Both the position numbers and the translations under genes were made by a program. The notes under the pieces are model-generated. The model saw only the letters and a program-made list of their open reading frames with translations, was not told the DNA's origin and searched no databases. This document shows positions 55,501-63,539 of a DNA stretch of 64,000 nucleotides, in pieces (within the stretch, counting starts at the first letter, position 1; each line of letters starts with the position of its first letter). The stretch lies in NCBI RefSeq assembly GCF_030160295.1, contig NZ_BSOB01000050.1, forward strand, positions 123,611 through 187,610. Direction: 5' to 3'. Source of the stretch: Dyella acidisoli. GTDB lineage: Bacteria > Pseudomonadota > Gammaproteobacteria > Xanthomonadales > Rhodanobacteraceae.

Positions 55501-55555
55501 CAGCTATGGCAAAGGCAAGTTTGGGGGACGAAGAAGCAAGCGTGTTCTTTTTCAA
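52547..55555 (-). CDS. Oar-type TonB-dependent receptor with N-terminal carboxypeptidase-regulatory-like domain
   Basis: The receptor of about 1002 residues has a signal peptide (KLAFAIAASLMLASTISFAQ) and an Ig-like CarboxypepD_reg domain (GSIFGQVPVTGGETVQIKSS to about residue 95). The plug shows SKELAQLPLLRSAEAIAQLAPGV, YYINGFNVTETQRGLGG and GGYSAQYGRSDGGVINMV, and a long barrel ends PRYVRLTATYDY. Oar-like receptors are common in this order, often of unknown ligand. I infer a TTG start at 55555 (GAGAG upstream, ideal signal peptide). An ATG at 55597 or 55609 would add a Cys/His-rich leader that looks untranslated. It is transcribed toward the glycan locus. Confidence 0.88.
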   Translation of the reverse strand: MKKNTLASSSPKLAFAIAASLMLASTISFAQSTTGSIFGQVPVTGGETVQIKSSTGISRTVPVDSRGRYVAPELPLGVYTVSLLHDGAVVDSRDNVNLRVGTGTEVSFREVAAKDLGAIKVTANSVPPIDVTSVDSRTVITSKELAQLPLLRSAEAIAQLAPGVVNNSGGYTGPTGDSLVSFGGSAASENAYYINGFNVTETQRGLGGLSLPYGAIEQEEIYTGGYSAQYGRSDGGVINMVGKRGTNDWHFGGQILWEPDFARANQTDTYYTNGLPTSPVAGNLYDPNSKSREWIRTYDAYIGGPLIKDKLFLFLAAEASEQNGTTVNNVSSAQPYVRYHYTLPKWYGKLDWNITDSNILEITGASNRKETQGSIYSYNYNTLQPGQFINYADRTKTGGNLYTAKFTSYITDSLTLTATYGKMRLDNYDVPGSYNGSLTYLSDIQNQNPLLNGGTPIGNSQVTSSLYNPNRHNESNNLRVDLTYQLAQHSISLGIDNQNARAIDQGRQTSGPGYYWDYEYTTTPGVALIPNLGVGAPANYPNGASGYYAIQYINSSIASVRSAQRAQYIEDKWQVSDRWLLSLGVRNDQFVDYNADAQPYIRQTKPQWAPRLGFSWDVFGDASLKVYGNVGRYYLGMPLNPALNAAGAYVATQQYFTYSGIAADGTPAGLTAFSNAVSPNNTYGILPDPRTVTAQNLKSEYQDEFILGFTKAIDNQWLYGAKVTRRILRNVIDDYCDVQAIENKAAALGYTVNATNSCYLINPGRENIFTVIDAEGNYREVPLTNAEMGFPQMKRKYYALETFLEHPFDGKWYGKVDYVFSRSYGDTEGQLRSDIQQTAASTSIDWDFPELMANSNGAQSNDHTHQLKLFGYYQITPQWLVSGTVQLVSGSPRNCLGYYGPNQTDPDGYGSYYHWCGGQPSSPGTYRLPWYKQVDVGLTYLPSVPAGKLALSLNVFNLFNSQTILNAYPYYQISPGTPDPLYGSAVVRQQPRYVRLTATYDY

Positions 55556-55938
55556 AGTGTGGGCTCTCGTATCGCATCGCAGGCAAGCGGCATGCATTTC
55601 GTCGCGCACGCAGGGTGGGGAAGCCCCGCAAGCGGCTTGTCTGGATGAAGTGAATCGTGATTTGCGGAATTCGTGTCCGCTGCTTTCGCGTCCCCTGATG
55701 TCTCATCGCGCCGACGGAAAGCTGTCTCTATAGATACTTTGCTGCTTTGCAAAAGGAAACGTTTAGATCGATGAGAGATGCGACTGTCGGTATGACGAGG
55801 CGCCATAAAGCAAGGCAGGGAGCGTGCACTTGTTGCGCGTCGCTCGAAAACAAATTTGCCGACACGTCCGGTTTTTTTTGTTGCTTTTTTCGTAACGTTA
55901 CGATAACTTCGGGCCGCCAAAACTCAAGGAGTTACGCC
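55556..55938. promoter_or_regulatory. Divergent control region between Oar-type receptor and AT-hook-like gene
   Basis: 383 bases. They contain the perfect 12-bp palindrome CGTAACGTTACG (55891-55902), an AAACGTTT near 55760, and a run of eight T at 55872-55879. LacI-type operators often have this AACGTT-like centre, but no LacI gene is in the window. Confidence 0.55.
55891..55902. promoter_or_regulatory. LacI-like palindrome CGTAACGTTACG
   Basis: A perfect 12-bp palindrome with a central CG step, 36 bases before the AT-hook-like start and in the upstream region of the divergent receptor. Confidence 0.4.
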
Positions 55939-56199
55939 ATGGTCGACCCTCGCGACCCGGGCACGATTGCCATGCTGTTCAAGCGGCGGCGTGGACGTCC
56001 GTCCACCGGCAAGGCGAAGACGGCTGCCGAGCGCATGCGCGCATACCGCGCACGCCATGTGACGGTGAGAAGCGATGTGCTTCGTTCGGTGATTGCGCAG
56101 TGCCAGGAAATTCAGCAGTTGCTGGAAAGCAACCAGGCATTGCGCGATGAACTGGATGCGGCCTACGCGGAAATCACGCGGCTTCGGTCAGGCCAATAG
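55939..56199 (+). CDS. Small basic AT-hook-like protein with coiled-coil tail
   Basis: The 86-residue protein is fixed by an AAGGAG eight bases before the ATG. Residues 13-40 are very basic and contain KRRRGRPSTGKAK, whose RGRP core is the AT-hook motif, and TAAERMRAYRARH. Residues 50-84 form a heptad-like coiled coil (VIAQCQEIQQLLESNQALRDEL). It may be a nucleoid-type or regulatory DNA-binding protein. I do not recognise a named family. It converges on the wza gene, with a hairpin between. Confidence 0.75.
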   Translation: MVDPRDPGTIAMLFKRRRGRPSTGKAKTAAERMRAYRARHVTVRSDVLRSVIAQCQEIQQLLESNQALRDELDAAYAEITRLRSGQ

Positions 56200-56202
56200 G
56201 CA

Positions 56203-56233
56203 AAAAAAGAGGGCGCCGCTCCGAAGGCGCCCT
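56203..56233 (-). terminator. Hairpin terminator for the wza-like gene
   Basis: An AGGGCGCC/GGCGCCCT stem with an 8-base loop. Read on the minus strand it is followed by a run of seven T, so it terminates the minus-strand wza gene. It also sits just after the small plus-strand gene. Confidence 0.82.
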
Positions 56234-56256
56234 ATCGAGTGAAGTCACACCTGAAA

Positions 56257-57339
56257 TCAGAGTCCGCTGTTGGTGCCACCATGTGCAACGGCTGCGCTGC
56301 TTACCAAGCTGCCTAGCGGAACCAGCTGGCTCAGGAAGCGGCTCCATTGGGTGATGGCCGACGCGCCTACCCACACCACGTCACCGGCGCGGACATGGAA
56401 GTTGTCTGCCAGCGCATAAGACGCCGGAGAGCGCGCGTAGAGTTGATAAACCGTCGCCGGTTCGTGCGCCAGATCTTTCACGCCGCGGATGACGTAGACC
56501 GATTTGCTGCTTGACGTGATCGGATCGAGTCCGCCCGCACGTCCCAGGGCCTGCGTAAGCGTCATGTCGTCGGTTCTGAACGTCATCGCCTGCGGGCGCA
56601 TCACTTCACCAAGCACGTAGACTTCCTTGGTGTCGTTGTACGACAGGTACAAACGATCGCCAGGCTTCAGATAAATGCGCTGCTCGGACTGCTTACTCAA
56701 CGTGTTCAGATCGATGTGGTAGTCACGGCCATCGCGAGTGAGTACCAGATCCGAAAGATCCGCATGCGTCAGATCGATACCGGCCGTGCCGACCGCTTGC
56801 GAAAGCGTCAGCGGAACGGTGGTGGCCTGTTGTGGATCGGTTTTGGTAAACGCACCCTGAAGCGTAATGAGCTGGCTACCGTAGCTTGTGACGGCCACGT
56901 CAACTTGCGGTTTGGGTACGAACTTGGTGAGCCGAGTGGTCAGCTCCTGGCGCAGTTCTTCTACCGTCATGCCCGAAGCTTTGACAGCTCCCACATACGG
57001 ATAGAACAGCGTGCCATCTGACCGCACCAAGCGGCTATTGGCGCTCGTTTGTTGTTGCGAGCCAGCCGGAGCTGTTAATTCGGGGTGATCCCACACGGTG
57101 ATGTAAAGCATATCGCCGGGCCCGATGCGATACGGTTCGGGCTGATAGTTCAGCAATTCCGGTGGAACGGTTTTTTCCTCAGTGACGGGCTGGCTTGCCA
57201 GCCACTCCGGTGTGATCTGAACCATCTGGACGTGACCCTTCTCCGGGCCGTGCATGGACATGTGTTGTCCGGGAAGGGCGGCGCAGCCGGATACGGCCAG
57301 GGTCGTTACGACAGCTGCCAAAACAAACGATGCTTTCAT
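56257..57339 (-). CDS. Polysaccharide export outer membrane lipoprotein (Wza/GumB type)
   Basis: The 360-residue protein begins MKASFVLAAVVTTLAVSGCA with a lipobox Cys at residue 19. It has the poly_export domain (YRIGPGDMLYITVWDHPELT) and SLBB repeats (LITLQGAFTKTD..., VYVLGEVMRPQAMTF). It forms the outer membrane export channel for capsular or exopolysaccharide. The start at 57339 has GTGGAG upstream; the ATG at 57384 is less likely. It is divergent from the phosphatase and kinase genes, unlike the usual wza-wzb-wzc order. Confidence 0.92.
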   Translation of the reverse strand: MKASFVLAAVVTTLAVSGCAALPGQHMSMHGPEKGHVQMVQITPEWLASQPVTEEKTVPPELLNYQPEPYRIGPGDMLYITVWDHPELTAPAGSQQQTSANSRLVRSDGTLFYPYVGAVKASGMTVEELRQELTTRLTKFVPKPQVDVAVTSYGSQLITLQGAFTKTDPQQATTVPLTLSQAVGTAGIDLTHADLSDLVLTRDGRDYHIDLNTLSKQSEQRIYLKPGDRLYLSYNDTKEVYVLGEVMRPQAMTFRTDDMTLTQALGRAGGLDPITSSSKSVYVIRGVKDLAHEPATVYQLYARSPASYALADNFHVRAGDVVWVGASAITQWSRFLSQLVPLGSLVSSAAVAHGGTNSGL

Positions 57340-57725
57340 GTGCACTCCACATGTTTTGATGTTGTGCCGCTTGGCATGGAGCACTGGGCGGTTAAAGCGC
57401 TGGATATAAATCGGAAATCCTCGAATCGGCCACGTTTGTTTAATTAATTAAGCTCGCGAGGTCGTCGCTGGCGCGTAAATGAACTGTGGTCGAACACGAC
57501 TTTTTTTCGTCACATGTGTGCACGAAACGTCTCGTGATGCCGAATGTTTTGGAAAATCTATGCGCTTTTGACGAAAGAAGCGCTATACCTTCATCCGATT
57601 TTTAGATGATGGGCATGAGCGCGAATGCGCGAAGCGACTTAAAAGCGTTGAAATGTACGACTTAAAGAAAAGAGTAAGGTCTATGGTGTTTTGCAATCGC
57701 ACAAGCGGCGGGAGTGGTTCCATAC
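57340..57725. promoter_or_regulatory. Divergent promoter region of the exopolysaccharide genes
   Basis: 386 bases, AT-rich. It includes the palindrome TTAATTAATTAA (near 57437-57450), runs of T at 57500, and a GGAG before the phosphatase start. Promoters for wza (minus) and wzb-wzc-wzx (plus) should be here. I see no gene. Confidence 0.55.
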
Positions 57726-58160
57726 GTGTTCAAGCGCATCCTGATCGTCTGCGTAGGCAACATCTGCCGAAGTCCAACGGCGGAATTTATCTTCCGCGAC
57801 AAGTTGAAGCATCGCGACATCCACATCAGCAGTGCGGGTCTTAAAGCACTGGTGGGCCGCCCTATGGATGATCAAGCAATGCAGATCTTGAAAGAACGAG
57901 GCATCGATGCAGCCGGGCATCGTGCGCGCCAGCTCAATGCAACCATGTTGCGTGAGGCTGATCTCGTGCTGGCGATGGAGCGCGATCACCTTGCTGCCAC
58001 TTCACGGCTGGCGCCGGAGGCAAGCGGCAAAATGTTTCTGCTCGACAAATGGCAGGACGCCGACGATGTCCCCGACCCTTATCGCCAGTCACGACAAGTG
58101 TTCGAACACGTCCACGCCATGATTGAGCGCGGCGTCGAGAGCTGGCTTCGCTATCTATGA
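57726..58160 (+). CDS. Low-molecular-weight protein-tyrosine phosphatase (Wzb type)
   Basis: The protein begins (V/M)FKRILIVCVGNICRSPTAEF, with the CX5R active site at Cys9-Arg15 and the general-acid Asp in VPDPYRQS. 144 residues is the usual Wzb/Ptp length when the GTG at 57726 is used; GTG at 57714 would add four residues. It dephosphorylates the C-terminal tyrosines of the neighbouring Wzc-type kinase and so controls polysaccharide polymerisation and export. The kinase start lies 28 bases after the stop. Confidence 0.93.
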   Translation: MFKRILIVCVGNICRSPTAEFIFRDKLKHRDIHISSAGLKALVGRPMDDQAMQILKERGIDAAGHRARQLNATMLREADLVLAMERDHLAATSRLAPEASGKMFLLDKWQDADDVPDPYRQSRQVFEHVHAMIERGVESWLRYL

Positions 58161-58188
58161 GTATGAGTATCCTTTTGAGGAGCGGCCT

Positions 58189-60396
58189 ATGACCACCAAG
58201 CAGACCTTCGCGGCACGCGACGAAGACATTGATTTGCGTGCAATGCTAGGAACGCTGGTCGATAACAAGTGGCTGATCGCTTCGATCACCATTGTGTTCC
58301 TTCTGATAAGCGTGCTGTACGCGGTACTCGCTACGCCGATCTATCAGGCCAGCGCATCCGTGCAGGTTGAGCAGAAAGCGCAAACCTTGCCCGGCATGAG
58401 CGATCTCACCGAAACACTCGGTATTTCCACCTCGCAGGCGGTGACCGAAATCCAGCTGCTCACCTCGCGTAAAGTGCTTGGACAGGCCGTCGAGAATCTC
58501 AAGCTGGATATCGATGCCAGCCCCAAGCGCTTCCCACTCATCGGCTCCTTCCTTGCGCGGCAATTCGTGGGAGATCATCCGGGTGAAGTGGCTGCGCCAG
58601 TTTTCGGCTTGAGCCGGTATGACTGGGGTGGTTCGCAGCTCGATGTCTACCAACTCGATGTGCCCGCCGATCTGCTCGATGAGAAGCTGGCGCTGATCTC
58701 CGGTGATCACGGTACTTACACCTTGCAGGATCCGGACGGCAACGTTCTCGTTAGCGGCCACGTCGGCCAGACAGTCGCCGCCAACGGCGTCACCATGCAG
58801 GTGCGCGGGCTGCAGGCCAATCCTGGTACGCGCTTCCGCATCGTGCGTCATTCGCACATGGACACCATCGCCGTGCTGCAGAAGAAAATCGATGCGGAGG
58901 AGCAGGGTAAGGATTCGGGCATCATCCAGCTCACTTACAACAACATCGATCCAATCCTCGCTACCAATCTGCTTGATCAAGTCACCAATCTGTACGTGCG
59001 CCAGAACGTCGACCGCAGCGCGGCCGAAGCGGCCAACAGCCTGCAGTTCGTGCGCGAACAGCTACCGAAAGTGAAGCAGGAGCTGGAACGCGCCACGCAA
59101 GCCTTGAACGCGTTCCAGCTCAAGGAGCGTTCGGTCGATCTTTCCATGCAGACGCAATCGTTGCTGGATCAGAACGTATCGATCGATACCAACCTCGACC
59201 AGTTGCGCATGCAAATGGCCGAGGTCCAGCGTCACTACACCCCTGAGCATCCGGAATACCACTCGCTGCAACAGCAGATCGGTCAGTTGGAAAGCGAGAA
59301 AGGTGCACTGGAACATAAGATTGGCCAGTTGCCGAATACGCAGCAGGAATTGCTCAAGTTGAACCGTGATGTCACCGTCACCAGTCAGACTTACACCAAC
59401 CTGCTCAACCAGGCGCAACAGCTGGATATCGCGCGTGCCGGTACGGTCGGCAACGTGCGCGTCATCGATCAATCGGCGGTGAATCTGGCCAAGCCGTGGT
59501 GGCCGCGTGCGATCTGGGTGATTCCTGGTGGCGCGGTGCTTGGCTTCCTGGTGGCGTTGGCGTTCCTCTACATGCGTCAGCTGCTCAGCCGTGGCGTGGA
59601 GGATCCGGTAGCGATCGAGCGCCTGGGTCTGCCGGTCTACGTGTCCATTCCGCTCAGCGATATGCAGCGCAAGGCGGCTGCGATGCGTCTTGGTTATCGC
59701 CACACCAGCAACCATCAGCACTTGCTGGCCTTGAATGCGCCCGCTGACCTCGCGACCGAGGCACTGCGCAGTTTGCGTACCAGCCTGCACTTTGCGCGAA
59801 TGGAAACGAAAAACAACGTACTGATGATTTCCAGTGCCAGCCCTGGCGCGGGCAAGAGCTTCGTGGCGTCCAACCTCGCCGTGGTGATGGCCCAGGCTGG
59901 GCAGCGCGTGCTGCTGATCGATGCGGACATGCGCAAAGGCCTCCTGCATCGCATGATCGGTGGCAGACCGGAAAACGGCTTGTCCGAATTGATTTCAGGG
60001 CAGGTGCAGATCAGCGACGTGATACGTCCCGTCAACGGCGTGGGTGAGCTGATGTTCATTGCGCGCGGCAAAATTCCGCCGAATCCGTCGGAATTGTTGA
60101 TGCATGCCAACTTCAATACGCTGCTCGAAACACTTCGGCCGCGCTATGACCTGATCATCATTGACACGCCGCCGGTGCTGGCAGTCACCGATGCGGCAGT
60201 GATCGGCAACCACGTCGGCACCAGCTTGCTGGTGGTGCGTTTTGGCATCAACCAGGTACGTGAAATTGCCTTGGCCAAGCAGCGTCTGGAACAGAACCGG
60301 GTACCGATCAAGGGTGCGATCTTCAACTTGGTGGAGAAGCGTGCGGCAGGCTACTACGCGTATGCCTATTACGCATACGGGCCGACCAAGGCTTAA
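58189..60396 (+). CDS. Wzc-type polysaccharide co-polymerase and tyrosine autokinase
   Basis: The 735-residue inner membrane protein has a first membrane helix (about residues 27-50), a Wzz domain, periplasmic coiled coils (about residues 260-400) and a second membrane helix (about 435-460). The cytoplasmic BY-kinase domain has Walker A SPGAGKSFVASN (about residue 550), Walker A' LLIDADMRKG and Walker B LIIIDTPPVL. The C-terminus is a tyrosine cluster, YYAYAYYAYG, the autophosphorylation site. GAGGAG lies before the ATG at 58189. With Wza and Wzb types adjacent this is a Wzx/Wzy-dependent export system. Confidence 0.95.
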   Translation: MTTKQTFAARDEDIDLRAMLGTLVDNKWLIASITIVFLLISVLYAVLATPIYQASASVQVEQKAQTLPGMSDLTETLGISTSQAVTEIQLLTSRKVLGQAVENLKLDIDASPKRFPLIGSFLARQFVGDHPGEVAAPVFGLSRYDWGGSQLDVYQLDVPADLLDEKLALISGDHGTYTLQDPDGNVLVSGHVGQTVAANGVTMQVRGLQANPGTRFRIVRHSHMDTIAVLQKKIDAEEQGKDSGIIQLTYNNIDPILATNLLDQVTNLYVRQNVDRSAAEAANSLQFVREQLPKVKQELERATQALNAFQLKERSVDLSMQTQSLLDQNVSIDTNLDQLRMQMAEVQRHYTPEHPEYHSLQQQIGQLESEKGALEHKIGQLPNTQQELLKLNRDVTVTSQTYTNLLNQAQQLDIARAGTVGNVRVIDQSAVNLAKPWWPRAIWVIPGGAVLGFLVALAFLYMRQLLSRGVEDPVAIERLGLPVYVSIPLSDMQRKAAAMRLGYRHTSNHQHLLALNAPADLATEALRSLRTSLHFARMETKNNVLMISSASPGAGKSFVASNLAVVMAQAGQRVLLIDADMRKGLLHRMIGGRPENGLSELISGQVQISDVIRPVNGVGELMFIARGKIPPNPSELLMHANFNTLLETLRPRYDLIIIDTPPVLAVTDAAVIGNHVGTSLLVVRFGINQVREIALAKQRLEQNRVPIKGAIFNLVEKRAAGYYAYAYYAYGPTKA

Positions 60397-60422
60397 TCGT
60401 CATGGTCATGATGCAAGCACAT

Positions 60423-60456
60423 ACACCCCTTTCCTTTCGGGAGAGGGGCTGGGGGT
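60423..60456. repeat. CCCTTTCC...GGGAGAGGGG...GGGTGAG repeat between kinase and flippase genes
   Basis: A single copy of the CCCTCTCC family lies in the 206-base gap after the kinase gene. The rest of the gap has no gene. An AAGGAG ribosome site ends it. Confidence 0.7.
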
Positions 60457-60602
60457 GAGAACTCGAGCGAAATGCGATGCATACGTTACTGTGCAGGTAT
60501 TTGTTCTCGCGCAGTGATCGCACTCTCACTTCAATCGCTCTCCCAGTGAGAGAAGGGCTTGCACTCACCAAGCCTTGCACTCATCAAGCAAGGAGCCGCT
60601 GT

Positions 60603-61925
60603 TTGAATTCCTCCACGTCCGACATCTCGCTCTTGGGCCGATTGCCGCAAGGATGGCGCCGCGCGCTCGGCGCCATCTCCGTATTGTGGATCGCTACCGC
60701 TCTGGGTGCGGTCCTGGCCTTTCTCACGCAAGCGCTGCTCGCGCGCGAACTGGGGCCGGCAGAGTACGGCCTGTTCGCTTCATCGTTGGCTACGGTGACG
60801 ATGGTGGCGCCTCTGGCGGGCTTTGGCTTGCCGCAGTACTGGCTGCAGGTCTACGGCGTGGAAGGCTGGCAAGGCAATCGCTGGCTGACGACCTCGCTGC
60901 GTTTCATCACGGGCAGCACCGTGATGACGCTGAGCCTGGTGGCGGTGTGGTCGTTCGTCGGTGCGCCGTTGGACGCACGGCCACTGCTGCTGCTGTTGCT
61001 GCCGATTGTGCTGGGCACACTGGCGGTGAGTCTGATCAGCAGCCAGTTGCGCCTGGAAGAGCGGCATTATTCGATGGCACTGTGGCAGCTGATCACGCCC
61101 GGTAGCCGCATGCTGGTGGCTGTGGCACTGCTGATCGTGCCATCGCTCGATGGGCGGTTCGTGGCGATCGGTTTCAGCCTGATTTCGTTGGTGTTTGCCG
61201 CATTCGCCTTGCCGCGCCTGTTGGCGATGATGCGCGGCGGCATACAGCTGCATGGACACGGGCCGCGGCCGACTGCGCCGATGGCAGGGCGATCGCCCAG
61301 CGTTGCGCGCCTTTGGTCATTGGCCTGGGCTTATGGTCTGGAAGCGACGCTTTATCCGATCTTCTTCCAGATCAGCACGGTGCTGTTGAAATATCTCAAT
61401 GGCAATGCGCAGGCCGGCATCTTCGGCATCGCACTTGGCGTGATGATGGCGATTTATCTTATCCCGTCCACGGTGTATCAGAAATTCCTGCTATCGAAGC
61501 TGCATCGCTGGGCGGTGCATGATCCGCGGAAATTCTGGAAGGTATATCGCCACGGAGCCATCGCGATGCTGGCCTCTGGTGTATTGGTAGCGCTGGTGTT
61601 GGTCGTCGTGTCGCCTTGGCTGGTGCCGATCATCTTTGGCGAAAAATATCGGCCGGTCGTGCACGTGCTGACTGTGTTGGCCGTGTGCGTGCCCGTGCGC
61701 TTTCTTTCTACGGCTGTCAGCTCGGCCCTGCTCAATGAGCAGCACATGCGCTATCGCGTGGTGGCCATGGGCTTGAGTGCGGTGATGGTTGTGGTGTTTA
61801 ACGTGATATTGATTCCCAGGTATCACGAGATGGGGGCGGCTATTGCAACGGTGGCAGGAGAAGTGTCGTTGTTGGTGGCGATGTATGGGGGATTGCGCCG
61901 GTTCCATGCACGCAGGACTGTGTAG
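60603..61925 (+). CDS. Wzx-like polysaccharide flippase (MOP superfamily)
   Basis: The 440-residue protein has twelve or more predicted membrane helices and the O-antigen flippase landmarks ALLARELGPAEYGLFASSL near residue 40 and FGEKYRPVVHVLTVLAVCVP near residue 345. A TTG start at 60603 is supported by AAGGAG seven bases upstream; upstream in-frame codons come from repeat-rich DNA. It would flip lipid-linked repeat units to the periplasm. No glycosyltransferase or Wzy polymerase is seen in the window, so the rest of the pathway lies elsewhere or beyond the end. Confidence 0.88.
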   Translation: MNSSTSDISLLGRLPQGWRRALGAISVLWIATALGAVLAFLTQALLARELGPAEYGLFASSLATVTMVAPLAGFGLPQYWLQVYGVEGWQGNRWLTTSLRFITGSTVMTLSLVAVWSFVGAPLDARPLLLLLLPIVLGTLAVSLISSQLRLEERHYSMALWQLITPGSRMLVAVALLIVPSLDGRFVAIGFSLISLVFAAFALPRLLAMMRGGIQLHGHGPRPTAPMAGRSPSVARLWSLAWAYGLEATLYPIFFQISTVLLKYLNGNAQAGIFGIALGVMMAIYLIPSTVYQKFLLSKLHRWAVHDPRKFWKVYRHGAIAMLASGVLVALVLVVVSPWLVPIIFGEKYRPVVHVLTVLAVCVPVRFLSTAVSSALLNEQHMRYRVVAMGLSAVMVVVFNVILIPRYHEMGAAIATVAGEVSLLVAMYGGLRRFHARRTV

Positions 61926-61979
61926 GTTGGGATGCAATCCCTCAACGCCACGAGATGAAACATCCTGGTGCCGCAAAGA

Positions 61980-62007
61980 AAAACCCTCTCCCGAAGGAGA
62001 GGGTTTT
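61980..62007. terminator. Bidirectional hairpin between flippase and beta-helix genes
   Basis: A 12-bp perfect stem (AAAACCCTCTCC with GGAGAGGGTTTT) with a CGAA loop. It has T-tails in both directions and is related to the CCCTCTCC repeat family. A GTAGGTTGGGAT half element lies at 61922-61933. Confidence 0.85.
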
Positions 62008-62031
62008 GACTTATCCGCAGTAAAGCGCTGA

Positions 62032-63276
62032 TTACTTCATCGGCGATACGGTGTTGTTGTACTGCGTGACATAGCTTGCGGTATCGGCGATGGAAATATC
62101 GCGCGGTGCCCAACCCTTACTGAAGATCGACACGCCATGTGCATAGAACCAGGCATCACCGTTGTAGTTGATGGTGTTGTCGAAAATTTTCACGTGGCTG
62201 GTATAGGCGGAAATGCTCACGCCAAACAACCAGTTCTGGCTCAGCGTACTGCTCTGGATCGTGATATTGGTCGGGTCGCCGGTGTACACGCCAAAACCCT
62301 TGTTATTCTCGGCAGTCACTTTGTACAGCGACACACCGTTCACGCGGTTGTGCACTTCAAGCCCGTTGCCGGCATTGTCCGACAGGGTGGTGTTCTCCAA
62401 ACGCACCTGCGATACGTCACCCTGCGTTTGCGGCTCGATATCGACGCCAGCCTGCGGTGCGTTTCCCTTGGAACTGGTGAAGCTGCTGTTGACGATGTAT
62501 ACCTGATTCGCCGGTGTAATCGACATTCCTTGGCGGCGATTGCCGGTTGCGCTTACGCCGTTTAGTGTCACCTTGTACGAGGGCACCATGTCTTTACCCC
62601 AGCCGAGACCGCCGACCAAGATGCCGTCGCCCCAGCTATCGCTCAGGGAAACATTGTGCAAATACACATTGCTCGAGCCCGATACATTGACGCAATAGCC
62701 CCATTGGCCATAGGTACCACGATGCTGGTAGCGCTCGCCGATGATATGGCCACCGACGATCTCGACGTTGTCGGCCTTCCAGATTTTCACCACCCAGTAG
62801 CGATCCGAGCTGTTGGGAATGGCCTTGAGATACGTGCTGCTGGACAGTGACAGGCGCGTGTGTGAGCGCAGGCTGATGCCCTTGGTTGCATTGATCATGT
62901 ATGTGCCATCGGGTACCACGATGGTGCCACCACTGGAGGGTAGTGCATCGACGGCGGCCTGGATGGCGGCGGTATCGTCCGTAGACCCATTACCCGAGGC
63001 GCCAAAGCTGCGGACGTCGAGTACGGTGGAGCCGATTGTTTGAGGTGGTGTTGCGTTCCACCAGTTGGTTGCGGATGCCGGCAGAGCGACTGCCGAGAGT
63101 GCCAGGGCAGCGGCGGCGGTCGACAGAAGTTTGCGATGAGATGTGAAATTAACAATGCGAAGAGTGAATACGCTTGAGTATGTGCGCGATTTCCCCTGCG
63201 CCCCTTTCGGCACTGATTGATTTTTCACCTTGAAAAACGCCTCTTTTTTGTGAATGGCCGGCGTAAGGTGCGTCAT
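62032..63276 (-). CDS. Secreted right-handed beta-helix protein (pectate-lyase-3-like)
   Basis: The 414-residue protein has a signal segment (LLSTAAAALALSAVALPASA). The N-cap LDVRSFGASGNGSTDDTAAIQAAVDAL with GGTIVVPDGTY is characteristic of the pectate_lyase_3/epimerase superfamily. Parallel beta-helix turns rich in Asn/Ser follow. It lies beside the exopolysaccharide export genes, so it may trim or modify the exported polymer; GH28 or lyase activity cannot be decided. The start is uncertain: ATG at 63276 or GTG at 63228 (AGAGG upstream), both leaving a long region before the hydrophobic core. Confidence 0.8.
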   Translation of the reverse strand: MTHLTPAIHKKEAFFKVKNQSVPKGAQGKSRTYSSVFTLRIVNFTSHRKLLSTAAAALALSAVALPASATNWWNATPPQTIGSTVLDVRSFGASGNGSTDDTAAIQAAVDALPSSGGTIVVPDGTYMINATKGISLRSHTRLSLSSSTYLKAIPNSSDRYWVVKIWKADNVEIVGGHIIGERYQHRGTYGQWGYCVNVSGSSNVYLHNVSLSDSWGDGILVGGLGWGKDMVPSYKVTLNGVSATGNRRQGMSITPANQVYIVNSSFTSSKGNAPQAGVDIEPQTQGDVSQVRLENTTLSDNAGNGLEVHNRVNGVSLYKVTAENNKGFGVYTGDPTNITIQSSTLSQNWLFGVSISAYTSHVKIFDNTINYNGDAWFYAHGVSIFSKGWAPRDISIADTASYVTQYNNTVSPMK

Positions 63277-63539
63277 TCACTCGTGAAAATGCAAATGTGA
63301 AATTATGTTTCGATTCACGGTTGTCAAAATTACGACTTGTGAACAAGGTCTGTCGTAAGCTCCCGCGCCGGTGCGTGGCTTTCACTCTAATTAGTTAATT
63401 GAATGGACGTATAGACGTCTATTTGAAGGTGCTGATCGACCTTTTATGGTTTGACGCTGATTAGCGTCTCGCCTCAGCTGGGCCTGTCGTGTTGTTGGGG
63501 CATTGCCTGCGGAGCTTTCGGCCCCTAAAGGGCCCGAGT
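63277..63539. other. Intergenic region upstream of the beta-helix gene
   Basis: Contains the probable promoter of the beta-helix gene (AT-rich 63290-63320, and 63388-63402 with TAATTAGTTAATTGA). No gene is recognised. Confidence 0.5.
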
